NCBI RefSeq assembly: GCF_900156175.1
Contig: NZ_FTMV01000014.1
Location: 156,994 to 220,993 of the forward strand
Source of the DNA: Janthinobacterium sp. TND4EL3
Lineage (GTDB): Bacteria > Pseudomonadota > Gammaproteobacteria > Burkholderiales > Burkholderiaceae_D
DNA length: 64,000 nucleotides
Direction: 5' to 3'
A program made the position numbers and the translations under genes. The notes under the pieces are model-generated. The model was not told the origin of the DNA. It made no database searches and saw nothing but the letters and a program-made list of their open reading frames with translations. Position 1 is the stretch's first letter; every line of letters begins with the position of its first letter. Below are positions 16,783-25,445 of the stretch, piece after piece.

Positions 16783-17472
16783 ATGAACGTTACACAAGAT
16801 CTTTCTTTCCTCGCGCTCATCACCAATGCCCATTTGATCGTGCAACTGATCATGGCCCTGCTGCTGCTGATTTCCCTGACCAGCTGGACCTATATTTTCC
16901 GCAAGATGTTTGCCGTGCGCCAGGCGCGCAAGCAGACCATCGAATTCGAACGCAGCTTCTGGGCCGGCGGCAACCTGCATGCGCTGCACCAGAACGCCAG
17001 CGGCAACCGCGACCAGAGCGGCGCGCTGGCCCGCATCTTTGATGCCGGCATGGGCGAATTCATCAAGGGCAAGGCTTCCTACGGTTCGCGCGAAGCGCTC
17101 GACGTCGGCGCCGTGCTCGACGGCGCCCGCCGCGCCATGCGCGCCGCCTTCCAGCGTGAAATGGACGCGCTCGAATCGCACCTGGCCTTCCTCGCTTCCG
17201 TCGGCTCCGTCTCGCCCTACATCGGCCTGCTCGGTACCGTCTGGGGCATCATGAACGCCTTCCGCGGCCTGGCCAACGTGCAGCAAGCCACCCTGGCCGC
17301 CGTCGCGCCCGGCATTGCCGAAGCGCTGATCGCCACGGCCATCGGCCTGTTCGCAGCCATTCCCGCCGTCGTCGCCTACAACCGTTTTTCGCACGACATC
17401 GACCGCCTGGCGATCCGCTTCGAGAGCTTCGTCGAGGAATTTTCCAACATCCTGCAGCGCCAGTCGCGCTAA
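16783..17472 (+). CDS. tolQ: Tol-Pal system proton channel subunit TolQ
   Basis: 229 residues from the ATG at 16783, with three predicted membrane helices. One is at about 20-40 (LIVQLIMALLLLISLTSWTYIF). Two more surround SVGSVSPYIGLLGTVWGIMNAF (about 135-160) and ALIATAIGLFAAIPAVVAYN (about 175-200). With TolR it forms the inner-membrane channel that energises TolA. It is 46 bases after ybgC. Confidence 0.97.
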   Translation: MNVTQDLSFLALITNAHLIVQLIMALLLLISLTSWTYIFRKMFAVRQARKQTIEFERSFWAGGNLHALHQNASGNRDQSGALARIFDAGMGEFIKGKASYGSREALDVGAVLDGARRAMRAAFQREMDALESHLAFLASVGSVSPYIGLLGTVWGIMNAFRGLANVQQATLAAVAPGIAEALIATAIGLFAAIPAVVAYNRFSHDIDRLAIRFESFVEEFSNILQRQSR

Positions 17473-17487
17473 GAGGGGGCAAGGTCC

Positions 17488-17928
17488 ATGGGTTCCTCCT
17501 TCAATAGCGGCGGCATGCGCGGCGGCCGCGGCCGCAAGTTCAAGTCCGAGATCAACGTCGTGCCGTATATCGACGTGATGCTGGTGCTGCTGATCATTTT
17601 CATGGTGATGCCGTCGTCCAACAATCCCAGCGTGGTGAACCTGCCCAACGCGGAAAAGTCGGCGAAACCGCCCGATGACTATATCCAGATCGTGCTGAAA
17701 CCAAATGGTTCGCTGTCGATCAGCGTGATCGGCAAGGAACAGCTGGCGCCGGAAACGGAACCGAACCGCGACGCCCTGCTGCGCAAGCTGCGCGGCTTGC
17801 ATGAAAGCAATCCCGACTATCCCGTGATGATCGCGGGCGACAAGGAAAGCAAGTATGACGACGTGATCCAGCTCATCTCGGAAGCGAAAAAGATGGGCAT
17901 TACCCGCGTCGGCCTGGCCACCAAGTAA
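17488..17928 (+). CDS. tolR: Tol-Pal system protein TolR
   Basis: 146 residues, ExbD/TolR family. A short Gly/Arg-rich cytoplasmic start leads into the single membrane helix INVVPYIDVMLVLLIIFMVM. The conserved membrane Asp (proton path) is in YIDVMLVLL. The periplasmic domain carries PVMIAGDKESKYDDVIQLISEAKKMGITRVGLAT, as in TolR. Starts 15 bases after tolQ. Confidence 0.97.
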   Translation: MGSSFNSGGMRGGRGRKFKSEINVVPYIDVMLVLLIIFMVMPSSNNPSVVNLPNAEKSAKPPDDYIQIVLKPNGSLSISVIGKEQLAPETEPNRDALLRKLRGLHESNPDYPVMIAGDKESKYDDVIQLISEAKKMGITRVGLATK

Positions 17929-17976
17929 GCGCAGCACCCTGTTTCCAGACTTGACCGTTTTTAGATAGACTAGACT

Positions 17977-18993
17977 TTGCAGACCAAACCAATCGACCAT
18001 GTACTCGGCAAGCCCTACAGCGTGCCGCGCGAACGCAGCCGCTGGCCCTCGCTGGGCCTGGCGCTGGCGATGCACCTTGGCCTGCTGTTTTTCCTGTGGG
18101 TGGGCGTACACTGGCAAAGTACCGAGCCTGTCGCCGTCGAAGCGGAAGTGTGGGACATGAAAGTGCAGACGGCCGCGCCGCCGCCTGAAGTGGCGACGGA
18201 ACCGGAGCCGACACCGCCGCCGCCGCCCGAGCCGGAAGTGGAGCGCCCTGCCCCGCCGCCGCCACCGCCGGTGGCCGCGCCCGAGCCGAAGGTCGATCTG
18301 CGCGAGGCGGAAATCGCCCTGGAACGCAAGAAGGCCAAGCTGAAGGAAGAAAAAGAGAAAGCGGCAGCGGAAGAGCGCCGCAAGCAGGAACAGAAGGAAC
18401 GCGAGGAAGAAAAGCGCGAACTGGAAAAACAGAAGCAGAAAGAAAAAGACAAGGCTGAAAAGCTGGAAAAAGAAAAGGCCGACAAGCTGGAGAAAGCCAA
18501 GCTCGAAAAAGAAAAAGAGAAAGCGCAAGAAAAAGCCGAGAAAGAATTGGCTGAGAAGAAAGCTGCAGCAGAAAAAGCCGCCAAGGCCAAAAAAGCGGCG
18601 GCGGAAAAGGCGGCAGCCGACAAATTGCGTGCCGATGACATGAAGCGCATGATGGCGCAGGCAGGCAATGGCACGACGGGCACGGCCGCGAAAGCGACCG
18701 CGCCACGCAAGGACAGCGGCTATGTCGCTGCCCTGACGAGCAAGATCAAGAGCAATATCGCGTACAGCGGTAGCACGGACGTGCCGGGCAACCCGCGCGC
18801 CGTGTTCAAGATCGAGCAACTGCCAACTGGGGAAATTATTTCGGTCCGAAAGATAAAAAGTAGCGGCCTGCCGGCGTATGACAGCTCGGTGGAAAACGCC
18901 ATTAACAAATCGTCGCCACTGCCGAAGAAGAAAGACGGCACCGTGGAGCGCGAGATTGAACTCATATTCGAGATGAAGGATTTGCCTAAATGA
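17977..18993 (+). CDS. tolA: Cell envelope integrity protein TolA
   Basis: 338 residues with the start at TTG (17977), the only start near the tolR end that gives a full N-terminal cytoplasmic piece and one membrane helix ([19 protein letters not shown], about 26-44). A proline-rich stretch (60-105) is followed by a Lys/Glu/Ala helical domain (about 110-220). The C-terminal TolA domain (about 245-338) includes [14 protein letters not shown] and [15 protein letters not shown]. It bridges the inner membrane to Pal and TolB. The next gene overlaps as ATGA. The TTG start is weakly supported by an SD. Confidence 0.93.
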   Translation: MQTKPIDHVLGKPYSVPRERSRWPSLGLALAMHLGLLFFLWVGVHWQSTEPVAVEAEVWDMKVQTAAPPPEVATEPEPTPPPPPEPEVERPAPPPPPPVAAPEPKVDLREAEIALERKKAKLKEEKEKAAAEERRKQEQKEREEEKRELEKQKQKEKDKAEKLEKEKADKLEKAKLEKEKEKAQEKAEKELAEKKAAAEKAAKAKKAAAEKAAADKLRADDMKRMMAQAGNGTTGTAAKATAPRKDSGYVAALTSKIKSNIAYSGSTDVPGNPRAVFKIEQLPTGEIISVRKIKSSGLPAYDSSVENAINKSSPLPKKKDGTVEREIELIFEMKDLPK

Positions 18994-20267
18994 TGACCAT
19001 GAAAAAAATGAGCTACGTTGTGCTCTGCGCCGGCCTGATGCTGGGCGCGGCCGGCGCCCAGGCGCAATTGCGCGTGGAAATTACGGGGATCGGCAGCAAC
19101 CAGATCCCGGTGGCCGTCGCCACCTTTGCCAATGAATCGGCGGCACCGCAATCGTTATCCGGCATCATCAAGGCCGACCTGGCGCGCAGCGGCGTGTTCA
19201 AGCTGATCGACGCCGATGCGCCCGTGGCGGAAACGGCGCCCGTCAGCTACGAGCAGTGGAAGTCGCGCGGCGCCGACGCGCTGGCGGCCGGCAGCGTGCA
19301 AAGCATGGCCGATGGCCGCCTGGACGTGCGCTACAAGCTGTTCGACACCATCAAGGGCGCGCAGATCTCCGGCATGAACAATGCAGCCGCGCCGCAGTTC
19401 AACCGCCTGCTGGCGCACAAGATCGCCGACGACATCTATGAGAAGTTGACCGGCGTCAAAGGCGCGTTCGCCACGCGCATCGCCTACGTCACGCAATCGG
19501 GCCGCGAATACCGGCTGGAAGTGGCCGACGCCGATGGCGAAGGCATCCAGGTCGCGCTGCGCTCGAACGAACCGATCATTTCGCCAGCCTGGTCGCCGGA
19601 CGGCACCAAGGTGGCATATGTTTCCTTTGAAAAGAAAAAACCCATCGTTTACGTGCAAAACCTGGTGACGCGCCAGCGCACCATCGTGTCGAACGAAAAA
19701 GGCAGCAACTCGGCGCCCAGCTGGAGCCCGGACGGCTCGCGCCTGGCCGTGGCCCTGTCGCGCGACGGCCATACCCAGGTCTACACCGTCAATGCCGACG
19801 GCAGCGGCTTGCGCCGCGTCAGCAACAGCAGCGGCATCGATACGGAACCCCAATTCTCGGCCGATGGCCAAAGCATTTACTTCACCAGCGATCGCAGCGG
19901 CGGACCACAAATCTACCGCATGTCGGTCAGCGGCGGCGAAGCCAAGCGCGTGACGTTTGGCGGCTCCTACAACATCAGCCCGCGGATTTCGTCCGACGGG
20001 AAGACACTCGCTTATATTTCCCGTCGCGACGGCAATTTCCAGCTCTACGCGCTCGACCTGGCTAGTGGCCAGGAACTGCGCCTGTCGGACACCGCCAACG
20101 ACGAATCACCGAGCTTTTCGCCCAACGGGAAATATATCATGTACGCGACCGAATCCGGACGACGCAAGTCGCTGGCAGTGGTATCGGTGGATGGACGCGT
20201 CAAACAGCGTTTGACTACGCAAGCTGGCAATATCAAGGAGCCCACCTGGGGTCCTTTCATGAAGTAA
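18990..20267 (+). CDS. tolB: Tol-Pal system periplasmic beta-propeller TolB
   Basis: 425 residues. A signal peptide ends at about AGAQAQ (residue 26). An N-terminal alpha/beta domain (about 27-165) precedes a six-bladed propeller seen from repeated WSPDG/FSADG/SPNGK motifs ([52 protein letters not shown]). TolB binds Pal and is the target of TolA. Translationally coupled to tolA. Confidence 0.97.
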   Translation: MMTMKKMSYVVLCAGLMLGAAGAQAQLRVEITGIGSNQIPVAVATFANESAAPQSLSGIIKADLARSGVFKLIDADAPVAETAPVSYEQWKSRGADALAAGSVQSMADGRLDVRYKLFDTIKGAQISGMNNAAAPQFNRLLAHKIADDIYEKLTGVKGAFATRIAYVTQSGREYRLEVADADGEGIQVALRSNEPIISPAWSPDGTKVAYVSFEKKKPIVYVQNLVTRQRTIVSNEKGSNSAPSWSPDGSRLAVALSRDGHTQVYTVNADGSGLRRVSNSSGIDTEPQFSADGQSIYFTSDRSGGPQIYRMSVSGGEAKRVTFGGSYNISPRISSDGKTLAYISRRDGNFQLYALDLASGQELRLSDTANDESPSFSPNGKYIMYATESGRRKSLAVVSVDGRVKQRLTTQAGNIKEPTWGPFMK

Positions 20268-20307
20268 TGCAGTACGTTTTACCTTAACCATGACCCGGAG
20301 AATAAAA

Positions 20308-20829
20308 ATGAGTAACTTTAAAAGTTTGGCTTTCATCGCCGCTACCGCCGCACTGTTGTCGGCTTGCAGCACCCCTGTGAAACTGGCAGAAACCCCAGTT
20401 GTCGAGCGCGCTCCTGAGAAAGTCGCCGCACCAGTTGACACCCGTCAAGTTCAGCCAGTGACGACCGCATCGGTCGATCCACTGGACGATCCAAAAGGCG
20501 TGCTGGCCAACCGCAGCATCTACTTCGACTTCGACAAGTACGTCGTGCGTGAATCGGAAACGCCAGTCGTGCAAAACCACGCTGCTTACCTGGTAAAAAC
20601 CCCATCGCGCAAGATCCTGATCCAAGGTAACACCGATGAACGCGGCGGCGCCGAGTACAACCTGGCCCTGGGCCAGAAACGTGCCGAAGCCGTGCGCAAG
20701 TCGATGGCCGCCCTGGGCGTGCCTGAAGGCCAGATGGAAGCCGTGTCGCTGGGCAAAGAAAAGCCTAAGGCACAAGGCAGCAACGAAGCAGCATGGGCAG
20801 AAAACCGCCGCGCTGACATCGTTTATTGA
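20308..20829 (+). CDS. pal: Peptidoglycan-associated lipoprotein Pal
   Basis: 173 residues from the ATG at 20308, where GGAG is well spaced. A lipobox LLSAC puts the lipidated Cys at about residue 20. The OmpA-like C-terminal domain (about 65-173) has FDFDKYVV, the peptidoglycan-binding GNTDERGGAEYNLALGQKRAEAV and NRRADIVY. It anchors the outer membrane to peptidoglycan and moves with the division septum. Confidence 0.98.
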   Translation: MSNFKSLAFIAATAALLSACSTPVKLAETPVVERAPEKVAAPVDTRQVQPVTTASVDPLDDPKGVLANRSIYFDFDKYVVRESETPVVQNHAAYLVKTPSRKILIQGNTDERGGAEYNLALGQKRAEAVRKSMAALGVPEGQMEAVSLGKEKPKAQGSNEAAWAENRRADIVY

Positions 20830-20963
20830 TGTGTACAGGTGAGCGCGGCAGCATTGACGCTTACCTAACTGGCCAGTCATAGGCATAATAATGGGGCGCA
20901 GCGCGGTGATACACCGCCCGGCGCCCCGTTTGCATGCTTGCGTAACCTTTGAAAGCCCGACTC

Positions 20964-21722
20964 ATGATGACATTCTCGAAAGCCGGCGTCGCCGCCGCCC
21001 TGATGGCCGCATTTGCCTATCTGCCCCTGCACGCCAACGCAGCCCTGTTCGACGACGACGAAGCCCGCAAGGCCATCCTGGAACTGCGCTCGAAGGTCGA
21101 CGCACTGGCGCGCGACGTGAACAGCCGCATCGATACCAAGGCGGACAAGACCAGCACCTTGAGCCTGATCAACCAGCACGACCAGACCATGCAGGAGATC
21201 GCCCGCCTGCGCGGCCAGATCGAAGTGCTGGGCAACGACCTGGCCAACGCGCAAAAGCGCCAGAAGGATTTCTACGCCGACCTCGACGCGCGCCTGCGCA
21301 AGCTCGAACCGCGGCAAGTCACCATCGACGGCCAGGAAGCGGCCGTCGGCGTGTCCGAACAAAGCACGTACGAGTCCGCCTTTGGCCTGTTCAAGTCGGG
21401 CGACTACAAGGGCGCCGTGACGGCCCTGGACGCCTTCGTCAAGCGCTACCCGGAATCGGCCTACGCGGCCAACGCGCAATACTGGCTGGGCAACGCCTAT
21501 TACGCCCAGCGCGACTGCAAGAGCGCCATCAGCGCCCAGCAAGCCGTCGTGAAGAACTACCCGGACAGCCCGAAGGCGCCCGACGCCATGCTCAACATCG
21601 CCAGCTGCTACACGGAGCTGAAAGACAAGGCCAACGCCACCAAGACCTACAACGCGCTGATCTCGCGCTATCCGGAGTCCAGCGCCGCCCAGACGGCCAA
21701 GGAACGGGCCGGTAAAAAGTAA
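20964..21722 (+). CDS. cpoB: Cell division coordinator CpoB (YbgF)
   Basis: 252 residues with a signal peptide (FAYLPLHANA|ALF), an N-terminal coiled coil that trimerises (about 35-110, LELRSKVDALARDV, TMQEIARLRGQIEVLGNDL), and C-terminal TPR repeats from AFGLFKSGDYKGAVTALDAFVKRYP. CpoB tunes PBP1B activity with the Tol machine at the septum. Two ATGs (20964 and 20967) begin the protein and the first was chosen; the in-frame TTG upstream is unlikely. Last gene of the tol-pal operon. Confidence 0.95.
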   Translation: MMTFSKAGVAAALMAAFAYLPLHANAALFDDDEARKAILELRSKVDALARDVNSRIDTKADKTSTLSLINQHDQTMQEIARLRGQIEVLGNDLANAQKRQKDFYADLDARLRKLEPRQVTIDGQEAAVGVSEQSTYESAFGLFKSGDYKGAVTALDAFVKRYPESAYAANAQYWLGNAYYAQRDCKSAISAQQAVVKNYPDSPKAPDAMLNIASCYTELKDKANATKTYNALISRYPESSAAQTAKERAGKK

Positions 21723-21750
21723 GAGCGGGGAAAAAGTTGCCCGTTAGGTT

Positions 21751-21779
21751 TGACAGAATCCCGGGCACCCCCTATAATC
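21751..21779 (+). promoter_or_regulatory. Strong sigma-70 promoter of the first tRNA-Lys pair
   Basis: TTGACA (21751-21756) and TATAAT (21774-21779) with a 17-base spacer, both exact consensus. It lies 10 bases before the tRNA, as expected for a stable RNA gene. Confidence 0.88.
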
Positions 21780-21789
21780 TTTCTTCTTC

Positions 21790-21865
21790 GGGTCGTTAGC
21801 TCAGCTGGTAGAGCAGCGGACTTTTAATCCGTTGGTCGCAGGTTCGAATCCCGCACGGCCTACCA
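21790..21865 (+). tRNA. tRNA-Lys (anticodon UUU), copy 1
   Basis: 76 bases with the anticodon loop CTTTTAA, T-arm GGTTCGAATCC and an encoded CCA end. The acceptor stem closes GGGTCGT with ACGGCCT. All four copies in the window are identical. Confidence 0.98.
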
Positions 21866-21954
21866 CGAATACGCAGTACTGATCTGCTTGCGAGTTGTTA
21901 TAGCAAGCATTTTTTTACGGCACAGTGTTACCGAAGTTGTTGTAAAAAGTTTTT

Positions 21955-22030
21955 GGGTCGTTAGCTCAGCTGGTAGAGCAGCGGACTTTTAATCCGTTGG
22001 TCGCAGGTTCGAATCCCGCACGGCCTACCA
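21955..22030 (+). tRNA. tRNA-Lys (anticodon UUU), copy 2
   Basis: Identical to copy 1, 89 bases further on, and followed by an intrinsic terminator. Copies 1 and 2 form one transcription unit. Confidence 0.98.
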
Positions 22031-22042
22031 AATACTATGAAG

Positions 22043-22070
22043 AAGCCAACCGTTCGCGGTTGGCTTTTTT
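22043..22070 (+). terminator. Intrinsic terminator of tRNA-Lys pair 1
   Basis: AAGCCAACCG-TTCG-CGGTTGGCTT followed by TTTT: a tetraloop-capped stem and U-tract. The same element follows the second pair at 27767-27794. Confidence 0.95.
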
Positions 22071-22158
22071 GTTTTCAACGGCATCGCCTGCGCGGGATGC
22101 GATCGCTGATGCAAATCAAATACCCTGCCACCTGCGAGGCGCCCCTGTTGAACTGTCG

Positions 22159-22164
22159 TATAAT
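22159..22164 (+). promoter_or_regulatory. -10 box of the toxin-antitoxin operon
   Basis: TATAAT lies only 9 bases upstream of the antitoxin ATG and there is no SD, so the transcript is probably leaderless or nearly so. No clear -35 was found. Confidence 0.5.
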
Positions 22165-22173
22165 CAGAAAATC

Positions 22174-22377
22174 ATGAACGGCCCCCTATCCTCGATCACG
22201 TCCGCATTTGAGACAGCGGAAGCCGCCGAAACCTATGACCACTGGTTTCGCGCCAAGGTATTGGCGTCGCTAAATGATGACCGCCCTGCCCGCCCACATG
22301 ACACTGTCATGGCGCAACTGAAAAAAATCGTCGCAGCCCAGCCTGATGACCATGCTGCCGATTCTATGGAAGGCTGA
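22174..22377 (+). CDS. Antitoxin of the stability-determinant (RelB/ParD-like) type
   Basis: 67 residues. The core AAETYDHWFRAKVLASLNDDRPARPHDTVMAQL matches a family of small antitoxins named stability determinants that sit before RelE/ParE toxins. The acidic C-terminus presumably wraps the toxin. It overlaps the toxin gene by 32 bases, a typical arrangement. The start is fixed by the -10 box at 22159-22164 and by absence of a better ATG. It directly follows the first tRNA pair. Confidence 0.8.
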   Translation: MNGPLSSITSAFETAEAAETYDHWFRAKVLASLNDDRPARPHDTVMAQLKKIVAAQPDDHAADSMEG

Positions 22378-22627
22378 AGCGCAGGAAGATTTGACCGCGA
22401 TCCTCACGTACATCGCGCAGCGCAGCCAGCCAGCAGCGCTGCAGCTTTACAACGACATCGACCACGCCATCTCCCAACTTCCCCATCACCCTCAGTTATA
22501 CCGACCTGGAAGAGTTTCAGGAACGCGCGAACTGGTTGCCCACCCAAACTATGTCGTCGTATATCGCGCTGAAGCAAGCGCAATAGAAATTCTTGCCGTC
22601 ATGCATACACGGCAACTCTATCCCTGA
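22346..22627 (+). CDS. RelE/ParE-family toxin
   Basis: 93 residues with the ParE/RelE pattern: WKAEAQEDLTAILTYIAQRSQPAALQLYNDIDHAI, then LPHHPQLYRPGRVSGTRELVAHPNYVVVYRAEASAIEILAVMHTRQLYP. The closing VMHTRQLYP is the conserved toxin end. A ParE (gyrase) or RelE (mRNA cleavage) action cannot be separated from sequence alone. Start could be 22346 or the ATG two codons later. Forms a two-gene cassette with the antitoxin upstream. Confidence 0.85.
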   Translation: MTMLPILWKAEAQEDLTAILTYIAQRSQPAALQLYNDIDHAISQLPHHPQLYRPGRVSGTRELVAHPNYVVVYRAEASAIEILAVMHTRQLYP

Positions 22628-22657
22628 GTCCCCTCCCCACATATCGAAAACCAGTCG

Positions 22658-23785
22658 TTAACGCGACGCCAGCGCCGGCCTTCCGGCCAGATGCGCCAGC
22701 ACGCTCCCCATCACCCGCCCCAGCGGCACCTCCACCCAGCGGTGAAACGCGGCGCCGGCCGCCAGGCTGGCGCCCCAGGCCGTCAGCATGCCCAGCGCCT
22801 GCCACTCCGGTTCGAGCGGCACATAGGTGATAAACAAGGCATTCACCAGCAGGCTGACGGGAAAGTGTACGAGGAAGACGGCATACGAGATGCGCCCCAG
22901 GGCATTGATGATGTTCCACGCGCCGCCCTGCGCAGGCGTGCGGGCGCGGCCGAACAGGAACAGCGCGCAGGCGACGAGCAGGGCCAGCGCGATGCGGCTG
23001 CGGTAGTCGATGGCCAGGGCCAGCAGGACGGGCACGGCGGCCATGGCCATGAGCGCGGCCATGGCACCCGGTTTGCGGGCCGGGTCGCTGGCCCACCAGG
23101 CCAGCATGCCAAGGCCATAGCTGCCGAAGAAATACGGCGCCCAGTTATCCCAGTCCGCGTCGAGATTGAAGTACAGCATGGAAAAGGCGATGCCCACGGT
23201 GACGGCCAGCGGCATCAGCCAGTGTCCGCGCCGCCGGCCCGCCAGGCGGCCGCCCAGCCACAGCAGCGATACCGTCAGCAGGTACAGCTGGAAATCGATG
23301 GCCACGTACCAGGCGCCGGCCGACAGCGATTCATAGCCCAGCACGCCATGCAGCAGCAAGGCATGGGCGCTCAGCTGGCCCAGGGTGACGGCGGCCGACA
23401 TGGAATCGTGCTGCATCCAGATGCCGGCCACGGGCGTCAGCACGGCCGCGAGCAGGGTCGCCGCCAGGAAAGGCGGCGCCAGTTTGGCATAGCGGCGCCA
23501 GATCGCCTGCAGCGGGGCGGCAATGCCGGGCTGGCCGGCGGGCGAGAGGGATTTGGCGACGAGAAAGCCGCCGATGACGAGAAACACTTGCACGGCGATG
23601 CGCGCGTTGCCGCCCAGCCAGTCCAGCAACGCGGGCCACAGCGGCTGAACGTAATCGGACATGGGGCCGTAAAACGCCAGGTGATGCAACACGATCAACT
23701 GCGCCGCACCCGCCTTCAAACCATTGATCCAGCCAAACTGCACGCGGGCCGCCTGGCCCGCCTCGATTCCTGCCACTACCTTCAT
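22658..23785 (-). CDS. Acyltransferase-3 family membrane protein
   Basis: 375 residues, about 10 predicted membrane helices. The family hallmark His is in LIVLHHLAFYGP near residue 34. The helix pattern and the C-terminal ISYAVFLVHFPVSLLVNALFITYVPLEPEW segment match inner-membrane O-acyltransferases that modify surface polysaccharides or lipids. ATG at 23785 was preferred (AAGGG upstream) over an in-frame start 8 codons earlier. It faces the toxin gene tail to tail, 30 bases apart. Substrate unknown. Confidence 0.85.
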   Translation of the reverse strand: MKVVAGIEAGQAARVQFGWINGLKAGAAQLIVLHHLAFYGPMSDYVQPLWPALLDWLGGNARIAVQVFLVIGGFLVAKSLSPAGQPGIAAPLQAIWRRYAKLAPPFLAATLLAAVLTPVAGIWMQHDSMSAAVTLGQLSAHALLLHGVLGYESLSAGAWYVAIDFQLYLLTVSLLWLGGRLAGRRRGHWLMPLAVTVGIAFSMLYFNLDADWDNWAPYFFGSYGLGMLAWWASDPARKPGAMAALMAMAAVPVLLALAIDYRSRIALALLVACALFLFGRARTPAQGGAWNIINALGRISYAVFLVHFPVSLLVNALFITYVPLEPEWQALGMLTAWGASLAAGAAFHRWVEVPLGRVMGSVLAHLAGRPALASR

Positions 23786-23908
23786 GCACAACCCTTGCCA
23801 CATTACCACTTTTCAACAACTCAATCCCAGGCAAGCGCATTGCTGATGATTTTGCCGACCGGCCGACATGATAGCCGAGCCTGGCAAATGGCGGGGCACG
23901 GCAGGCGG

Positions 23909-24262
23909 CTAAGCTGCCGGCTTTTCCGCCTCCGGCTGCCCGGGCGCCAATGGCTGCTGCGCCAGGATGGCGTCGAGCAAGCCGGGAAAACGGCTCTCGA
24001 TATCGGTGCGGCGCAGGGTGTTCATGTGCGTCGTGCCCGCATTTTCCGTATGGACGAGGCCCGCTTCGCGCAAGACCTTGAAATGGTGGGAGACGGTCGA
24101 TTTCGGCCGCCCGCCGTCGAGGTCGCCACAGGCGGCCGCGTCGACTCTGGCCAGGTGGCGCACGATGTCGAGGCGGATCGAATCGCTCAGGGCGTACAGT
24201 ACGCGTTCGAGCACGAATTCGCTGGCGGGGGGATGTTTGTGTGGACGCATGAGCAGAATCAT
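23909..24262 (-). CDS. ArsR-family transcriptional regulator
   Basis: 117 residues, winged helix-turn-helix: LERVLYALSDSIRLDIVRHLA (helix 1), AACGDLDGGRPKSTVSHHFKVLREAGLVHTENAG (recognition helix and wing). No CxC metal site typical of ArsR/SmtB metal sensors is visible, so it may sense another signal. Start could be 24262 or the ATG at 24250; neither has a good SD. Divergent from the Old Yellow Enzyme gene with 94 bases between, so it probably controls that gene. Confidence 0.88.
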   Translation of the reverse strand: MILLMRPHKHPPASEFVLERVLYALSDSIRLDIVRHLARVDAAACGDLDGGRPKSTVSHHFKVLREAGLVHTENAGTTHMNTLRRTDIESRFPGLLDAILAQQPLAPGQPEAEKPAA

Positions 24263-24356
24263 ACAGCATGCGCTATACTAATTCCATTCTTCGAATATTT
24301 ACGAACTACCGAATCAGCATTCCTCAACTTTTCTACCAACAAATATAAAGGCCACC

Positions 24357-25445
24357 ATGTCCGCCCTCTTCCAGCCCTACACCCTCAAAAATGTCACCCT
24401 GCGCAACCGCATCGCCGTGCCGCCCATGTGCCAGTACATGGCCGTCGATGGCGTGGCCAACGACTGGCATCTGTCCCATTACGCAGGCATGGCCCGTGGC
24501 GGCGCCGGGCTGGTGATCGTCGAAGCGACGGCCGTGGCACCGGAAGGGCGCATCACGCCCGGCTGCACGGGCATCTGGAACGATGATCTGGCGCAAGCCT
24601 TCGTGCCGGTGGTAAAGGCCATCAAGGCGGCCGGCTCCGTGCCCGGCATCCAGATCGCCCACGCGGGCCGCAAGGCCAGCGCCAACCGTCCATGGGAGGG
24701 CGACGACCATATCGCTGAAGGCGACGCGCGCGGCTGGCAAACCATCGCCCCGTCCGCCATCGCCTTCGGCGGCGGCCTGGGCAAGGTACCGCGCGCCATG
24801 GACCTCGACGATATTGCCCGCGTGAAACAGAACTTCGTCGATGCGGCCATCCGCGCCCGCGAAGTGGGCTTCGAATGGCTGGAATTGCACTTCGCCCACG
24901 GCTACCTGGCGCAAAGCTTCTTTTCCGCCCACGCGAACCAGCGCGACGATATCTATGGCGGCAGCGTGGAAAACCGCAGCCGCTTCCTGCTGGAAACATT
25001 GAAAGCCGTGCGTGAAGTGTGGCCCGAGCACCTGCCGCTGACGATCCGCTTCGGCGTGCTGGAATTTGACGGCCGCGACGAGCAAACCCTGCTCGAATCC
25101 ATCGGCCTCGTGCGCCAGTTCAAGGATGCGGGCATGGACATGATCAGCGTCAGCATGGGCTTTACCATTCCCGACGTGTCGATTCCGTGGGGCCCGGCCT
25201 TCATGGGACCGATTGCCGAAAGAGTCCGCCGCGAAGCGGGCGTACCCGTCTCGTCCGCCTGGGGCTTCGGCACGCCGGCCATCGCCGAGCGCGTTGTCAA
25301 GGAAGAACAGCTGGACGTGGTGATGGTCGGCAAGGCGCACCTGGCCAATCCCCACTGGGCATATTTTGCCGCCAAGGAACTCGGCGTAGAGCGCGCCTCG
25401 TGGACCCTGCCGGCGCCGTACGCGCACTGGCTGGAACGCTACTGA
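24357..25445 (+). CDS. namA: NADPH dehydrogenase / Old Yellow Enzyme (NamA/XenA type)
   Basis: 362 residues, FMN-binding TIM barrel of class II OYEs, close to YqjM and XenA in pattern. Motifs: PPMCQYMA with Cys25 tuning the flavin, HAGRKA near 102, LHFAHGYLAQSFFS with the substrate-binding His pair, and NRSRFLLETLKAVREVWP. It reduces alpha,beta-unsaturated carbonyls, nitro compounds and similar electrophiles with NADPH. It is regulated by the adjacent divergent ArsR protein, and its 3' end overlaps the 3' end of the exporter gene by 7 bases. Confidence 0.95.
   Translation: MSALFQPYTLKNVTLRNRIAVPPMCQYMAVDGVANDWHLSHYAGMARGGAGLVIVEATAVAPEGRITPGCTGIWNDDLAQAFVPVVKAIKAAGSVPGIQIAHAGRKASANRPWEGDDHIAEGDARGWQTIAPSAIAFGGGLGKVPRAMDLDDIARVKQNFVDAAIRAREVGFEWLELHFAHGYLAQSFFSAHANQRDDIYGGSVENRSRFLLETLKAVREVWPEHLPLTIRFGVLEFDGRDEQTLLESIGLVRQFKDAGMDMISVSMGFTIPDVSIPWGPAFMGPIAERVRREAGVPVSSAWGFGTPAIAERVVKEEQLDVVMVGKAHLANPHWAYFAAKELGVERASWTLPAPYAHWLERY

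Larger units (their letters stand above)
21790..22070 (+). repeat. Left copy of ~280-bp direct repeat (tRNA-Lys pair plus terminator)
   Basis: Contains two tRNA-Lys genes and the terminator. It repeats at 27524-27794 with identical tRNAs and terminator; only the spacer between tRNAs differs (89 versus 79 bases, sharing GCACAGTGTTACCG and AAGTTTTTGGG). The two copies bracket a 5.5 kb module. Confidence 0.9.
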
